In this document: positions 34,923 through 43,680 of the stretch, one piece after another
Position numbering within the stretch: position 1 is the first letter of the stretch
Layout of the letters: the number at the start of each line of letters is the position of its first letter
NCBI GenBank assembly: GCA_023252055.1
Contig: JAHEXP010000006.1
Location: 1 to 49,035, forward strand
Source of the DNA: Coriobacteriia bacterium
GTDB taxonomy: Bacteria > Actinomycetota > Coriobacteriia > Anaerosomatales > PALSA-660
DNA: 49,035 nucleotides
Direction: 5' to 3'
Position numbers and translations under genes: made by a program
The notes under the pieces: model-generated
Told to the model about the DNA's origin: nothing
What the model saw: the letters and a program-made list of their open reading frames with translations, nothing else
Databases searched by the model: none

Positions 34923-35777
34923 ATGTGCCAGTTCTGCGTGCAGCACGGCGACGGCAAGGCGTGGTACCTCGAGGCGAGCACCTACGCATACGACCTCGAC
35001 AGCGACCTGAAGCGCCGTGACTACCTCGTCGACTTCGTCCAGGACTTCGGGAAGAACCGCGAGTTCGCGCTGACCAACCTGAAGCGTCTGGAGCGGTTGC
35101 CCGCCCCGCTGCGCGATCTTGGCCGCAGCATCGCCACCCGGAACATGAAGGTCTCGCACTTCGGCCAGCCGGTCCCCATCGAGGAGTGCGAGCAGATCTT
35201 CGACCTCGCCACATCCGTTGTGCGCATCCCCTGCCCATGCCGCTACGAGTCCGGCTCCAAGGACGAGGGCTACTGTCTCGCCATCACGACGAAGCCGATC
35301 GACCGCTATCTCGACGAAGCGTTCAAAGACTACGAGGTGGGACCGGACACGACGAAGTTCCAGCGGCTGACGAAAGCGGAGGCGCTCGCCCTGTTGCGGC
35401 GGGCCGAGGACGAAGGGCTCATGCACTCCGTGTGGACCTTCGTGACTCCGTTCGTCGGCGCGATCTGCAACTGCAGCCTCGAGGCGGGCTGCATGGCGAT
35501 GCGCATCACGGTGGAGCACGAGACGCCGATCATGTTCAAGGGCCACCACATCGCGCACGCGGACCTCGACGCGTGCACGGGGTGCGCCGAGTGTGTCGAA
35601 CGCTGCCCGTTCGAGGCGATCGCGATCGGTCCGGGCCACAAGCGGGCGATCGTCGATGCCGAGAAGTGCTACGGCTGCGGCGTGTGTCGCTCCGCTTGCG
35701 AATACGACGCGCTGGCCCTCCAGGACCGGCCGGCTCCCGCGCCCGGGATCCTCACCAGCGCACGCGCGACCGCCTGA
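34923..35777 (+). CDS. Cysteine-rich 4Fe-4S ferredoxin-domain protein
   Basis: The 284-aa protein ends in a classical 2x[4Fe-4S] ferredoxin (about 215-270: CTGCAECVERCPFEA and CYGCGVCRSACEYDA, the last with E in place of the usual Pro). Upstream it has CQFC at the very start, IPCPCRYESGSKDEGYC near 104-119 and AICNCSLEAGCMAM near 183-196, so three further cysteine groups may bind an additional cluster or metal. I do not recognise a named enzyme. It is preceded by GGAAGG and follows the PIG-L gene by 34 bases on the same strand. Confidence 0.8.
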   Translation: MCQFCVQHGDGKAWYLEASTYAYDLDSDLKRRDYLVDFVQDFGKNREFALTNLKRLERLPAPLRDLGRSIATRNMKVSHFGQPVPIEECEQIFDLATSVVRIPCPCRYESGSKDEGYCLAITTKPIDRYLDEAFKDYEVGPDTTKFQRLTKAEALALLRRAEDEGLMHSVWTFVTPFVGAICNCSLEAGCMAMRITVEHETPIMFKGHHIAHADLDACTGCAECVERCPFEAIAIGPGHKRAIVDAEKCYGCGVCRSACEYDALALQDRPAPAPGILTSARATA

Positions 35778-35786
35778 CCGACCGCA

Positions 35787-38282
35787 TCAGCGTGGGCGCT
35801 CGAGCTCCAGCCTGACCGCACCCGGCGACAGGCGGCACAGCAGGTCCGCCGTCGCGGGATGGCAGGTGAGGAACACCACTTGCCGGCGCGTCGCGAGGTC
35901 CGCGATCGCGGCGGCGGCCGGCTCGAGCCGGTCCGGGCTGAAGTCGACGAGGATGTCGTCCATCAGCACGGGCAGGCCGCGCCCCGCGTCGCCAAGTTGC
36001 TCGATGAGGCCGAGGCGCAGCGCCAGATAGAGCTGTTCGGCGGTTCCCCGCGACAACTTGCCCGGCGAGGTCGCCGCCGAAGAAGCGTCGAAGACCTCGA
36101 TGGCGTCCTTGCCGAGCGGCACCGCGATGCGCTCGTAGCGTCCGTTCGTCATCTCCGCGAACGCCGCTTCGGCACGCTTCACGACCTCGGGCTGCCGATC
36201 GCGCTCGTAGCGCTCCTGGGCAAGCGACAGGAGTCTGGCGGCGACCGCCAGAACAGCGTAATCGCGCACGCCGTCAGCGATCCGCTCACCGACCGTCTCC
36301 TCCTCGAGGCGCAACTCGGACAGAGCGCTCTCGCGGTGCTCCGCCCCGAGGGAGGTGCGCAGCTCGGTGGCCTCCCGGGACAAGCGGTCGAACTCGTCGG
36401 AGGCGTCGCGCGCACAGCCGCGCGCCTCCGTCTCGAGCATGCGTGCGGCCTCGATGTCCCCATCTGTCACGCCCAGCGCGCGCAGGGCGGTGCTCGCGGC
36501 CTCGCTGGCGGCACCCGCCCTGCCGCGGTCATCTGCCGCGGTCAGCGATAGACGCTCCGCCGTGGCCAGCGCGTCCATTCGCACGGCCGCCGCCGCCCGT
36601 GCGTCCGCGACCTTGGCCGCCGCCCTTGTCATGAGTTCCGGTATCCGGTCCAGGCGCGTCTCGGTCGCGGGCTCGCCAAGAAGCGGACCGGCGACTGCGG
36701 CCACACGCTGCGCATAGGCCTCCGCGCTGTCACGGTCGGCTCCGACCTCGGCATGCAGGGCCGACCTCTCCCCGTCCGCCTTGCGAACCTCGCGTGCGGC
36801 CTGGTACCTCAGGTCGATCGCACGCGGCTCCTCCGAGCCGTCGCCGAGTCCGCGCGCGCGAACCCATTCAGACCAAGCGCCCACAGCGGACGCCAACCCG
36901 GCTTCGGCGGCGGCGAGTTCGCCGTCCACCGCGGGCATCCGGGATGCCGGGGCGCCCGTCGCGAGTCCGGTCGCCACACTCGTGATGAGCGAGAGGACGA
37001 CGCCGACAGCCGCGAGGAGGCCGGCGAAGACCGCCAGTACGGTCTGCCCCAGAACCAGACCGGCGACGAGGCCGGCGACACCGAGCCCGGCGACCGCGAA
37101 CCCGGGTATGGCCCACGGGCGGTTGCGGCCTGCGGCGCTGGAGGCACCGGTCGGATCCTCGGCACGAAGGCGCTCCCGCGCTTCCACCGCGGCCTCGACC
37201 CTGGTCCGTGCTTTGGTGAGGGCCTCTCGGTGGACGTCGATCTCGGCGGCGACTCCGGCGTCGGCGGCGGCGGCCAGCGCCGACGCCTCGCTCCAACCGG
37301 TATCGTCCAAAGCCGCACGCAGCCGAACGTCGACGGCGGCTGTCTTGGACTGGCCAGAGGAGAGCGACGCCATGCGCTCCCGGAAGCCCGAGAGCTCCGC
37401 GAACAGGGCATCGACGATGTCGGCCGCGGCCAACGCGGCCTCGTCCGCTCCCGCAGTGGCGGCCTTCTCACGCGCAGCTGAGGCCTCGGTCTCGATCCGC
37501 TCCGCGTCCTGCGTCAGCAACGTGGCCTCGCTCGTGAGGCGCGCCGCGTCCGCAACGGCGCGCGATCCGCGCTCGGCGGTCACCTGGGTATCGTTGCGCC
37601 GCGCGCGGGCGGCCTCCACGGCGCGCTCGAGTTCCTCGAGACGGGAGCCGTCGATGCGCAGCGTCTCAGTCTCGGCCTCGAGTGTCCGGATCTGGACTCG
37701 CAGCTCCTCGCGCCGCGCCTTCGCTCGGTTGAGCGCCGGAGTGGAGGCGCGCTTCGCCCACAACGCGTCCATCGCGGCTTCCAGCTTGCTGCGAACATCG
37801 ATCGGGCTCACCGTGAGCCCGGCTCCCGCAGCGTACAAACGTGCGATGAGGTCGTCGTCCTTGCCCTTGAGTTCCTCGATCTGCTGCATCTCTGCGAGAC
37901 CGAAACCGAACACGACCCGGTACGCGAGCCGGCTGACGCCGGCCGTGAGCTCTCCGACGAGGCCGTCGCGCTGGCGACCGCTCAACGTCCGTACGGTGAC
38001 GGGCCCGCCGTGCACGCCCTCGCGGCGCTCGACGACCCACTCGCCGTCGTCGTCAGCGAAGACGAGTCTGCCCTCGCGAGCGCCCGCCTCCGAGAGGTAC
38101 GGGGCCTCCTTGGCGTCCGCCCGCGTGGGAAATCCGTAGAGCACGTGGCGGACGAGCGCCATGAGCGAACTCTTGCCGGCCTCGTTCGGGCCGTGCACCA
38201 CGGTGAGGCCCGGCGCAAGGTCCCCGAGCATGCGGCCGTCGATCTTGCCGAACCTTCCCGCCTCGACGCGGACGAGTCTCAT
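35787..38282 (-). CDS. YhaN-like SMC/SbcC-type AAA ATPase with membrane hairpin
   Basis: The 831-aa protein has split ABC-type ATPase ends: Walker A TVVHGPNEAGKSSLMALVRHVLYG near residue 32, and a C-terminal signature LSRGTAEQLYLALRLGLIEQ with Walker B LPVLMDDILVDFSPDRL and a D-loop/H-loop (VVFLTCHP). Between them are long coiled coils, interrupted at about 395-440 by a hydrophobic pair (WAIPGFAVAGLGVAGLVAGLVLGQTVLAVFAGLLAAVGVVLSLI). This is the architecture of Bacillus YhaN, not of canonical SbcC with its zinc hook. The start is ATG 38282, overlapping the nuclease stop (TGATG), so it is coupled to its likely partner. Confidence 0.9.
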   Translation of the reverse strand: MRLVRVEAGRFGKIDGRMLGDLAPGLTVVHGPNEAGKSSLMALVRHVLYGFPTRADAKEAPYLSEAGAREGRLVFADDDGEWVVERREGVHGGPVTVRTLSGRQRDGLVGELTAGVSRLAYRVVFGFGLAEMQQIEELKGKDDDLIARLYAAGAGLTVSPIDVRSKLEAAMDALWAKRASTPALNRAKARREELRVQIRTLEAETETLRIDGSRLEELERAVEAARARRNDTQVTAERGSRAVADAARLTSEATLLTQDAERIETEASAAREKAATAGADEAALAAADIVDALFAELSGFRERMASLSSGQSKTAAVDVRLRAALDDTGWSEASALAAAADAGVAAEIDVHREALTKARTRVEAAVEARERLRAEDPTGASSAAGRNRPWAIPGFAVAGLGVAGLVAGLVLGQTVLAVFAGLLAAVGVVLSLITSVATGLATGAPASRMPAVDGELAAAEAGLASAVGAWSEWVRARGLGDGSEEPRAIDLRYQAAREVRKADGERSALHAEVGADRDSAEAYAQRVAAVAGPLLGEPATETRLDRIPELMTRAAAKVADARAAAAVRMDALATAERLSLTAADDRGRAGAASEAASTALRALGVTDGDIEAARMLETEARGCARDASDEFDRLSREATELRTSLGAEHRESALSELRLEEETVGERIADGVRDYAVLAVAARLLSLAQERYERDRQPEVVKRAEAAFAEMTNGRYERIAVPLGKDAIEVFDASSAATSPGKLSRGTAEQLYLALRLGLIEQLGDAGRGLPVLMDDILVDFSPDRLEPAAAAIADLATRRQVVFLTCHPATADLLCRLSPGAVRLELERPR

Positions 38283-39526
38283 CACAGCTCGCCCTCCAAT
38301 CTGTCGAGGCACACGTCGCGTGCTCGTTCCACCAGCCCCGACACGCTCATGTCCGCCGGGTCGAGCGCGCCCAAGGAACCCTCGATCGGGCCCAGAGCCT
38401 CTGCGACGAGCCGCTCCATGAGGGAGGGATCCGTGAGGAGTTCGTCCGTGAGCCGTACGAGGTCGCCGGCGAAGTCCTGGGCGTCACGGAGTGCGGCGAT
38501 GTCCAGCGCGGCCGAGGTCCGGTCGCGCACACGGTCCACCCAGACCCAAGGCGCCGCGGCGAGTTGCTCGTCGCGCAGGTCGCGCACGAGGTCCTCGAGC
38601 ACCGTGCCGCGCACGAGCGGCGCGTGCGCTTCGGTGCGACCGGTGAGGTCGAGGCGGACTATCGCGGGCCTGTCCTCGGCCCTCGATCGAGCGCCGTCGC
38701 ACGCACCACGCATGGCCTCGCGGATATCGTCCAGCCCGGAGGCGGAGGACACATCGAGGGCGAGCCGTTCCCACACGATCGATGCGGTGGGCATGAAGCG
38801 CATCTCGGCATGCCCACCTGCGATCTCCACCAGGTAGCACCCGCGGACGCCGTCCTCTTTGGGGCTGCGGCCCTGAGGACACCCGGCATACACGATCGCC
38901 GGCGTTTCCGAGAGCACCTCGGGCTTGTGGATGTGACCGAGCGCCCAGTAGTCCATGCGCGCGGCTCGCAGATCCTCCATCGAAGCCGGCGCATAGTTGG
39001 CGACGCCTTCACGCCCGCCGACGTTCGTATGCAGGACACCGATGGCCACGCCGCCTGTGTCCGCTCGGGCGAAACCCTTCGCGAGATCGCGGGTCTCGGC
39101 AGCGCGCTCGTAGCCGCGGCCGTACAGCGTGCACAGGAGCTCGCCGTCGCGCTCCACGGGGATCGCCTCGACGTCGCGAGTTGAGAAGTAGTGCACGGAA
39201 GGCGGCAGCGCCAGTCCGGCCGACCAGCCGTCCGCGGGATCGTGGTTGCCCCGAGCGATGAACACCGGCACGCCCGCCTCCGACAGGCGGACGGCCTGCC
39301 TCTGGAAGAAGAGCTGCGCGGCCATGCTGCGGCTGTTGTCGTAGACGTCACCGGCGATGAGCAGGAAGTCGACGGCTTCTTCGATGCACAGCGTGGCGAT
39401 GCGCTCGAACGCCTCGAGAGTGGAAGCGACGAGCGCCGCACGGACGCGCGGATCCGACGCATCGACGCCCGCGAACGGAGCGTCGAGGTGCAGGTCGGCG
39501 GCGTGGATGAATCTCACAGGTCGCAT
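38282..39526 (-). CDS. YhaO/SbcD-like DNA exonuclease (metallophosphoesterase)
   Basis: The 414-aa Mre11-type nuclease has the metallophosphoesterase motifs IHAADLHLDAPF, LLIAGDVYDNSRS, IARGNHDPADG, GVLHTNVGG and WALGHIHKPEVL. The C-terminal half is a typical capping domain for binding the ATPase coiled coils. The ATG at 39526 has GAGGGG upstream; the 1156-aa track ORF joins unrelated frames. With the YhaN-like gene it forms a nuclease-ATPase complex, probably in DNA end processing or membrane-linked replication-fork maintenance (the role in this organism is inferred). Confidence 0.93.
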   Translation of the reverse strand: MRPVRFIHAADLHLDAPFAGVDASDPRVRAALVASTLEAFERIATLCIEEAVDFLLIAGDVYDNSRSMAAQLFFQRQAVRLSEAGVPVFIARGNHDPADGWSAGLALPPSVHYFSTRDVEAIPVERDGELLCTLYGRGYERAAETRDLAKGFARADTGGVAIGVLHTNVGGREGVANYAPASMEDLRAARMDYWALGHIHKPEVLSETPAIVYAGCPQGRSPKEDGVRGCYLVEIAGGHAEMRFMPTASIVWERLALDVSSASGLDDIREAMRGACDGARSRAEDRPAIVRLDLTGRTEAHAPLVRGTVLEDLVRDLRDEQLAAAPWVWVDRVRDRTSAALDIAALRDAQDFAGDLVRLTDELLTDPSLMERLVAEALGPIEGSLGALDPADMSVSGLVERARDVCLDRLEGEL

Positions 39527-39600
39527 CCGGGGCCCCTCGCAAGGATGTGCGTGACGTCGAGCAGGCCCATCGTATCGCAGGGGTGTGACAGCGGCCCGGT

Positions 39601-40476
39601 CTACCGCGACGAGTTCTTGTGCAGGTCCTCGCGTGTCTCGTAGACGACACCCATCGTCCCCGGGCCCACGTGCAGTCCGATGGCGGGGCCGATCTGCTGG
39701 ATGCGAGGTCTGCGCCCGATACGCTCGCCCAGCAGTTTGGCCAGAACCTCCGCCTCGGGAGCGGCGAGGATGTGGTGGACGACGATGTCCGCGAGGCCGT
39801 GGGCCTCGGCGTCGGAGGCGACCATATCGGCTATCGTCTCGATGGCGCGGCGCTGCGTGCGGACCGAGCGCACGGTCGACGTCACGCCGTCGATGACGGT
39901 GAGTATCGGACGCACCTGCAACAAGGTCCCGAGTAGAGCCCGCGCGTTGCCGATCCGGCCGCCCATCCGCAGGTACTCCAGCGATGCAGGGGCGAACAGC
40001 CACCTCGTGCGCGAAGTGGTCTCCTGCGCTGCGGCCACCGCTTCCTCGAGGGTGCCACCCGCATCCGCCACGCGCGCGGCGGCGAGCACGGCGAACCCCT
40101 CCTCCATGCAGTTGGACAGCGAATCGACCACCGCGATCCCCCCGGAGGGGTGCCGCGCCAAGATCTGGTCGCGGGCCATGAGAGCGGTCTCGTACGTACC
40201 GCTCATCTTGGACGAGAGCAGGACGGCCACGACCTCGTCGCCCGCCGCCACCGGCTCCTCGAGCGCCTGGATCATCGATGCCACCGAAGGCTGGGACGAG
40301 GTGGGGAACTCCGAAGCGGCCAGCATCGCCTGGTAGAACTGCTCGGGGTCGATCTCGTCCTCGGTGCGCGTCACTCCGTCGAGTGTCGCGGAGAGTTGCA
40401 CGACACGTACGCCGAGGGCCTGGGCCTCGTCGGCGGGGATGTAGCTCGTCGAATCCGTGATGACGCGGACCGCCAT
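39601..40476 (-). CDS. degV: DegV family fatty-acid-binding protein
   Basis: The 291-aa protein has the DegV N-terminus VRVITDSTSYIPADEAQALGVRVVQLS and the lipid-site segments SSQPSVASMIQAL, VLLSSKMSGTYETALMAR and VVDSLSNCMEEGFAVLAAARV. DegV (FakB) proteins bind fatty acids for the kinase FakA, but no fakA is in this window. The start is ATG 40476 with GGAG 8 bases upstream. It diverges from the cDPGS-like gene. Confidence 0.93.
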   Translation of the reverse strand: MAVRVITDSTSYIPADEAQALGVRVVQLSATLDGVTRTEDEIDPEQFYQAMLAASEFPTSSQPSVASMIQALEEPVAAGDEVVAVLLSSKMSGTYETALMARDQILARHPSGGIAVVDSLSNCMEEGFAVLAAARVADAGGTLEEAVAAAQETTSRTRWLFAPASLEYLRMGGRIGNARALLGTLLQVRPILTVIDGVTSTVRSVRTQRRAIETIADMVASDAEAHGLADIVVHHILAAPEAEVLAKLLGERIGRRPRIQQIGPAIGLHVGPGTMGVVYETREDLHKNSSR

Positions 40477-40654
40477 GGGTGCGGCTCCTCCATCGTGTGG
40501 CCGACCGTGCTCCGGCATCGTACCGCAGCACGCTGCGCGCATGAACGTGCGACATGCCCGCGACTCGTGCGTGCGCGGGCGACGGGTATACGATAGTGGC
40601 AGCGGAGTATGCAGCCGCGGTCTGGAGCCGGACACCGAGCCACGAGGAGTGCGC

Positions 40655-41986
40655 ATGGAGCGGACGAGGACGATCATCATGGGAGCGGCGGGGCGCGACT
40701 TCCACAACTTCCAGGTGGTGTTCCGTGACGATCCGGACGTGGAAGTGGTCGCCTTCACGGCCACGCAGATACCCGGCATCGATTCGCGCACCTATCCCGC
40801 CTCGCTCGCCGGCCCTCTGTACCCCGAGGGGATCCCCATCCATCCGGAGTCGGAGCTTTCGCGCCTCATCGCCGACCTCGAGGTCCAGCAGGTCGTCTTC
40901 GCGTACTCGGACGTCGCGCACGTCGACGTCATGCACAAGGCCTCCACCGTGCTCGCAGCCGGCGCCGACTTCTCGCTCCTGGGTCCGGACCGCACGATGA
41001 TCTCGTCCGACAAGCCGGTCATCTCGATCTGCGCGGTGCGCACCGGGGTGGGCAAGTCGGGGATCTCCCGCTACATCTGGCAGCTGCTGCGCGAGCACGG
41101 GCTGCGCGCGGTCGACATCCGCCACCCGATGCCATACCGCGACCTGACTGCGATGCGCGTCGAGCGCTACGGCTCGATGGAGGACCTCGACCGGCTGAGA
41201 GTCACCGTCGAGGAGCGTGAGGAGTACGAACCGTTCATCGATGCCGGCGGCGTGGTCATGGCCGGCGTCGACTACGCCGACATCCTGCTCGCGGCCGAGG
41301 AGGAAGCCGACGTCATCATCTGGGACGGCGGCAACAACGACATGCCGTTCATCCGGCCCGACCTCGAGATCGTCGCCCTCGATCCGCACCGGCCGGGCCA
41401 CGAGAGGCTCTACCACCCGGGCGAGGCGAACTTCCTGCGCGCCGACGTACTCGTCGTGACCAAGGTCGACACCGCGGACCCGAGCAGCGTCGCCGAACTC
41501 CACGCGACAGCGGCCCGGTTCAACCCCGGCGCGACCGTGGTCGAGACAGACTCGGTGGTACGCGTGGTCGGGGGAGACTCCCGAATAGCGGGCAAGAAGG
41601 TCCTCGTCATAGAGGACGGTCCCACCGTGACGCACGGTGGGATGGCCTACGGCGCGGGAGTGATCGCGGCCAGGCGCGCCGGCGCCGAGATCGTCGATCC
41701 CAGGCCGTTTGCGAAGGGCTCCCTGCGCGACACGTTCGCCGCCTGGACCCATCTGAGCGAAGTGCTCCCCGCGATGGGCTATTCGCCCGAGCAGCTCGCG
41801 GACCTCGCCGCCACCATCGCCGCCGTTCCGTGTGACGCGGTCGTGATCGCAACACCCATCGACCTCGCCCGCCTCATCGACATCGAGCAGGAGGCGGTCC
41901 GCGTCACCTACGAGGTGGAGGACCGCGGCGCGCCGACGCTGCGCTCGATCGTGGAGACGTTCCTACGTGACGGGAACCTCGTGTGA
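40655..41986 (+). CDS. Cyclic 2,3-diphosphoglycerate synthetase-like P-loop GTPase
   Basis: The 443-aa protein opens with RTIIMGAAGRDFHNFQVVFRDDPDVEVVAFTATQIPGI, the N-terminal domain of cyclic-2,3-diphosphoglycerate synthetase-family proteins. A P-loop follows, ICAVRTGVGKSGISRYIWQLL, and then DVIIWDGGNNDMPFIRPDLEIVALDPHRPGHE and VVTKVD. Archaeal enzymes make the thermoprotectant cDPG; bacterial members next to carbamate kinase are common and their activity is not settled. It starts at ATG 40655, 5 bases after GAGGAG, and overlaps the next gene. Confidence 0.88.
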   Translation: MERTRTIIMGAAGRDFHNFQVVFRDDPDVEVVAFTATQIPGIDSRTYPASLAGPLYPEGIPIHPESELSRLIADLEVQQVVFAYSDVAHVDVMHKASTVLAAGADFSLLGPDRTMISSDKPVISICAVRTGVGKSGISRYIWQLLREHGLRAVDIRHPMPYRDLTAMRVERYGSMEDLDRLRVTVEEREEYEPFIDAGGVVMAGVDYADILLAAEEEADVIIWDGGNNDMPFIRPDLEIVALDPHRPGHERLYHPGEANFLRADVLVVTKVDTADPSSVAELHATAARFNPGATVVETDSVVRVVGGDSRIAGKKVLVIEDGPTVTHGGMAYGAGVIAARRAGAEIVDPRPFAKGSLRDTFAAWTHLSEVLPAMGYSPEQLADLAATIAAVPCDAVVIATPIDLARLIDIEQEAVRVTYEVEDRGAPTLRSIVETFLRDGNLV

Positions 41987-42975
41987 CCGAGGCGGCCCAT
42001 CCCGCGGCAGCGCCCGCGCCCCGCTCCTCCTCCGTACCGATGACCCTCGTCGTCGCACTCGGCGGCAACGCGATGCTGCGGCGCAGCGACGACGGCACGA
42101 TCGAGACCCAGCTCGCCCGCTCCGACGAGGCGATGGCGCACATCGCCCGGCTCGTCGGCACCGGTGCGCATGTGGCGGTGACGCACGGCAACGGGCCGGT
42201 GGTCGGCAACATCGTCATCCGAAATGAAGCAGCCCGCGAACTCGTGACGCCCATGCCGCTCTATATCGCCGGCGCCGACTCCGAAGGCGGGCTCGGCTTC
42301 ATGCTGCAGCTCTCGCTCGCCAACGCGTTGTGGATGCGCGGCGACGAGAGCCCTGTGGTCACCCTGGTAACGGAGACGGTGGTCTCTGCCGACGACCCGG
42401 CCTTCGAGCGTCCGACCAAACCCATCGGCCCCTACTACACCGACGAGCAGGCCGACGCACTGCGCGCGAGCGAGCCGGCGTGGTCGTTCACCAGCGTCCC
42501 GGGCAGCGGGTGGCGGCGCGTCGTCGCCTCTCCGAAGCCGCTGCGCATCGTCCAGGCGCCGGTGATCGGGCGCCTGCTCGCGACCGGCACCGTGACGATA
42601 GCGGCCGGCGGCGGCGGTGTTCCGGTCTGTGAGGCCGCCGACGGGCAGTTGCATGGCATCGATGCGGTGATCGACAAGGACTGGGCGAGCGCCATGCTCG
42701 CCACGCAGATCGAAGCCGACGCGCTCGTCATCCTGATGGAGTCTGACCGCGTATACGCGGGCTGGGGCACCCCCGGGCAGCGTGCGATCGAGCACCTGAC
42801 CGCCCAAGGCGCAGGTGACCTGCTCGAGAGCGGTGCCCTTGAAGAAGGAAGCATCGGCCCCAAGGTCGCCGCGAGCGCATGGTTCGCGGCGACGACCGGA
42901 CGCCACGCGGTCATGTGCCGCGTCGAAGACCTCGATGACGCACTCGCGGGGCGGGCGGGCACCCGGATCGGGTGA
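41983..42975 (+). CDS. arcC: Carbamate kinase
   Basis: This enzyme interconverts carbamoyl phosphate + ADP and carbamate + ATP, usually making ATP during arginine, agmatine or purine breakdown. The 330-aa protein has MTLVVALGGNAMLRR, AHVAVTHGNGPVVGN, the ArcC loop PTKPIGPYYT, the active-site block IAAGGGGVPVC and IDKDWASAMLA, and EEGSIGPKVAAS. A GTG at 41983 gives a 19-residue extension with a better start context than the ATG at residue 20 (no Shine-Dalgarno there). It overlaps the cDPGS-like gene by 4 bases. No ornithine carbamoyltransferase or arginine deiminase gene is in view. Confidence 0.95.
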   Translation: MTEAAHPAAAPAPRSSSVPMTLVVALGGNAMLRRSDDGTIETQLARSDEAMAHIARLVGTGAHVAVTHGNGPVVGNIVIRNEAARELVTPMPLYIAGADSEGGLGFMLQLSLANALWMRGDESPVVTLVTETVVSADDPAFERPTKPIGPYYTDEQADALRASEPAWSFTSVPGSGWRRVVASPKPLRIVQAPVIGRLLATGTVTIAAGGGGVPVCEAADGQLHGIDAVIDKDWASAMLATQIEADALVILMESDRVYAGWGTPGQRAIEHLTAQGAGDLLESGALEEGSIGPKVAASAWFAATTGRHAVMCRVEDLDDALAGRAGTRIG

Positions 42976-43023
42976 CCCGCCGCGCCCCGCGGCGATGTGC
43001 ACGTAACTTCGAAGCGTGCGCAG

Positions 43024-43323
43024 CTAGACGAGGGACTTCATGATCTCGTCGAACTGCTCCTTGGTGATCTCACCGGTGGCGAAGCGCTTGCGGGCGATGC
43101 CCACGGCCTCGTCCTCGGCGGGGGCCGACGGAGCTGCCCCCGGCATCATGTCGTGGTGCATCCCGTGCATGACCATGCCGCGGCGGTGCATCCGTCGCAC
43201 CATGACGACGATCAGCACGACGATCGCGACGACGAACACCAGCTTCAGCAGCCCGAAGAGCAGCAGAGCGAGTCCGCCGCCGCCCATGCCGCCGAAACCG
43301 TGATAGAACGCGAGTCCACGCAT
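43024..43323 (-). CDS. Met/His-rich single-pass membrane protein with SHOCT tail
   Basis: The 99-aa protein has a Gly-rich N-terminus and one helix (LALLLFGLLKLVFVVAIVVLIVVMV), a Met/His/Arg cluster RRMHRRGMVMHGMHHDMMPG (possible metal binding), and a C-terminal SHOCT domain (DEAVGIARKRFATGEITKEQFDEIMKSL). The ATG at 43323 has AAGGAG 8 bases ahead. Many SHOCT proteins are small membrane or envelope proteins of unknown function. The track hides it at the end of a 377-aa composite ORF. Confidence 0.78.
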   Translation of the reverse strand: MRGLAFYHGFGGMGGGGLALLLFGLLKLVFVVAIVVLIVVMVRRMHRRGMVMHGMHHDMMPGAAPSAPAEDEAVGIARKRFATGEITKEQFDEIMKSLV

Positions 43324-43680
43324 ATCCGACACTCCTTGATCGCAGGCGGTCTTACCTTCGAACACTATCAAGCAACCGGCGCGCCGTCGCACGCTCGGGA
43401 GCTGCGGAGATGTCGTGTAGGCCGCCCGGAGGTGAAGCCGGGTTCGCCGAATCCTGCGCCTCGGCCGCCAAGACGCCGACACCGCTGGTCGGACACAGCC
43501 TCCCACCTGCGACGTTACCGAAAATGGCACCGCTCTCGCTCCCCCATGCCCCGGCTGCCGCCGGCGCTCACCAAGAGCGAGTACATCCAACGCACGATCC
43601 GGCGGACCAGCACGCACCGCTCGGAAGCGTCCACGGAGGCGCTTCTGCCGGCGCGTACCGTACCCGGCGAAAGGCACCGT
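43324..43680. other. Gene-free interval before the NlpC/P60 gene
   Basis: A 357-base stretch between divergent genes. I see no supported coding frame here (the long track ORFs lack similarity and codon coherence). Around 43430-43460 the plus strand reads GGTGAAGCCGGGTTCGCCGAATCC, which partly recalls c-di-AMP (ydaO) riboswitch blocks often found before NlpC/P60 genes, but other conserved blocks are not visible, so I do not call a riboswitch. Confidence 0.4.

Noticed and set aside
38282-41752. 1156-aa minus ORF including the YhaO-like gene
   Set aside because: Only the last 414 codons (from 39526) show family motifs; upstream it is antisense to the cDPGS-like gene and out of frame with degV.
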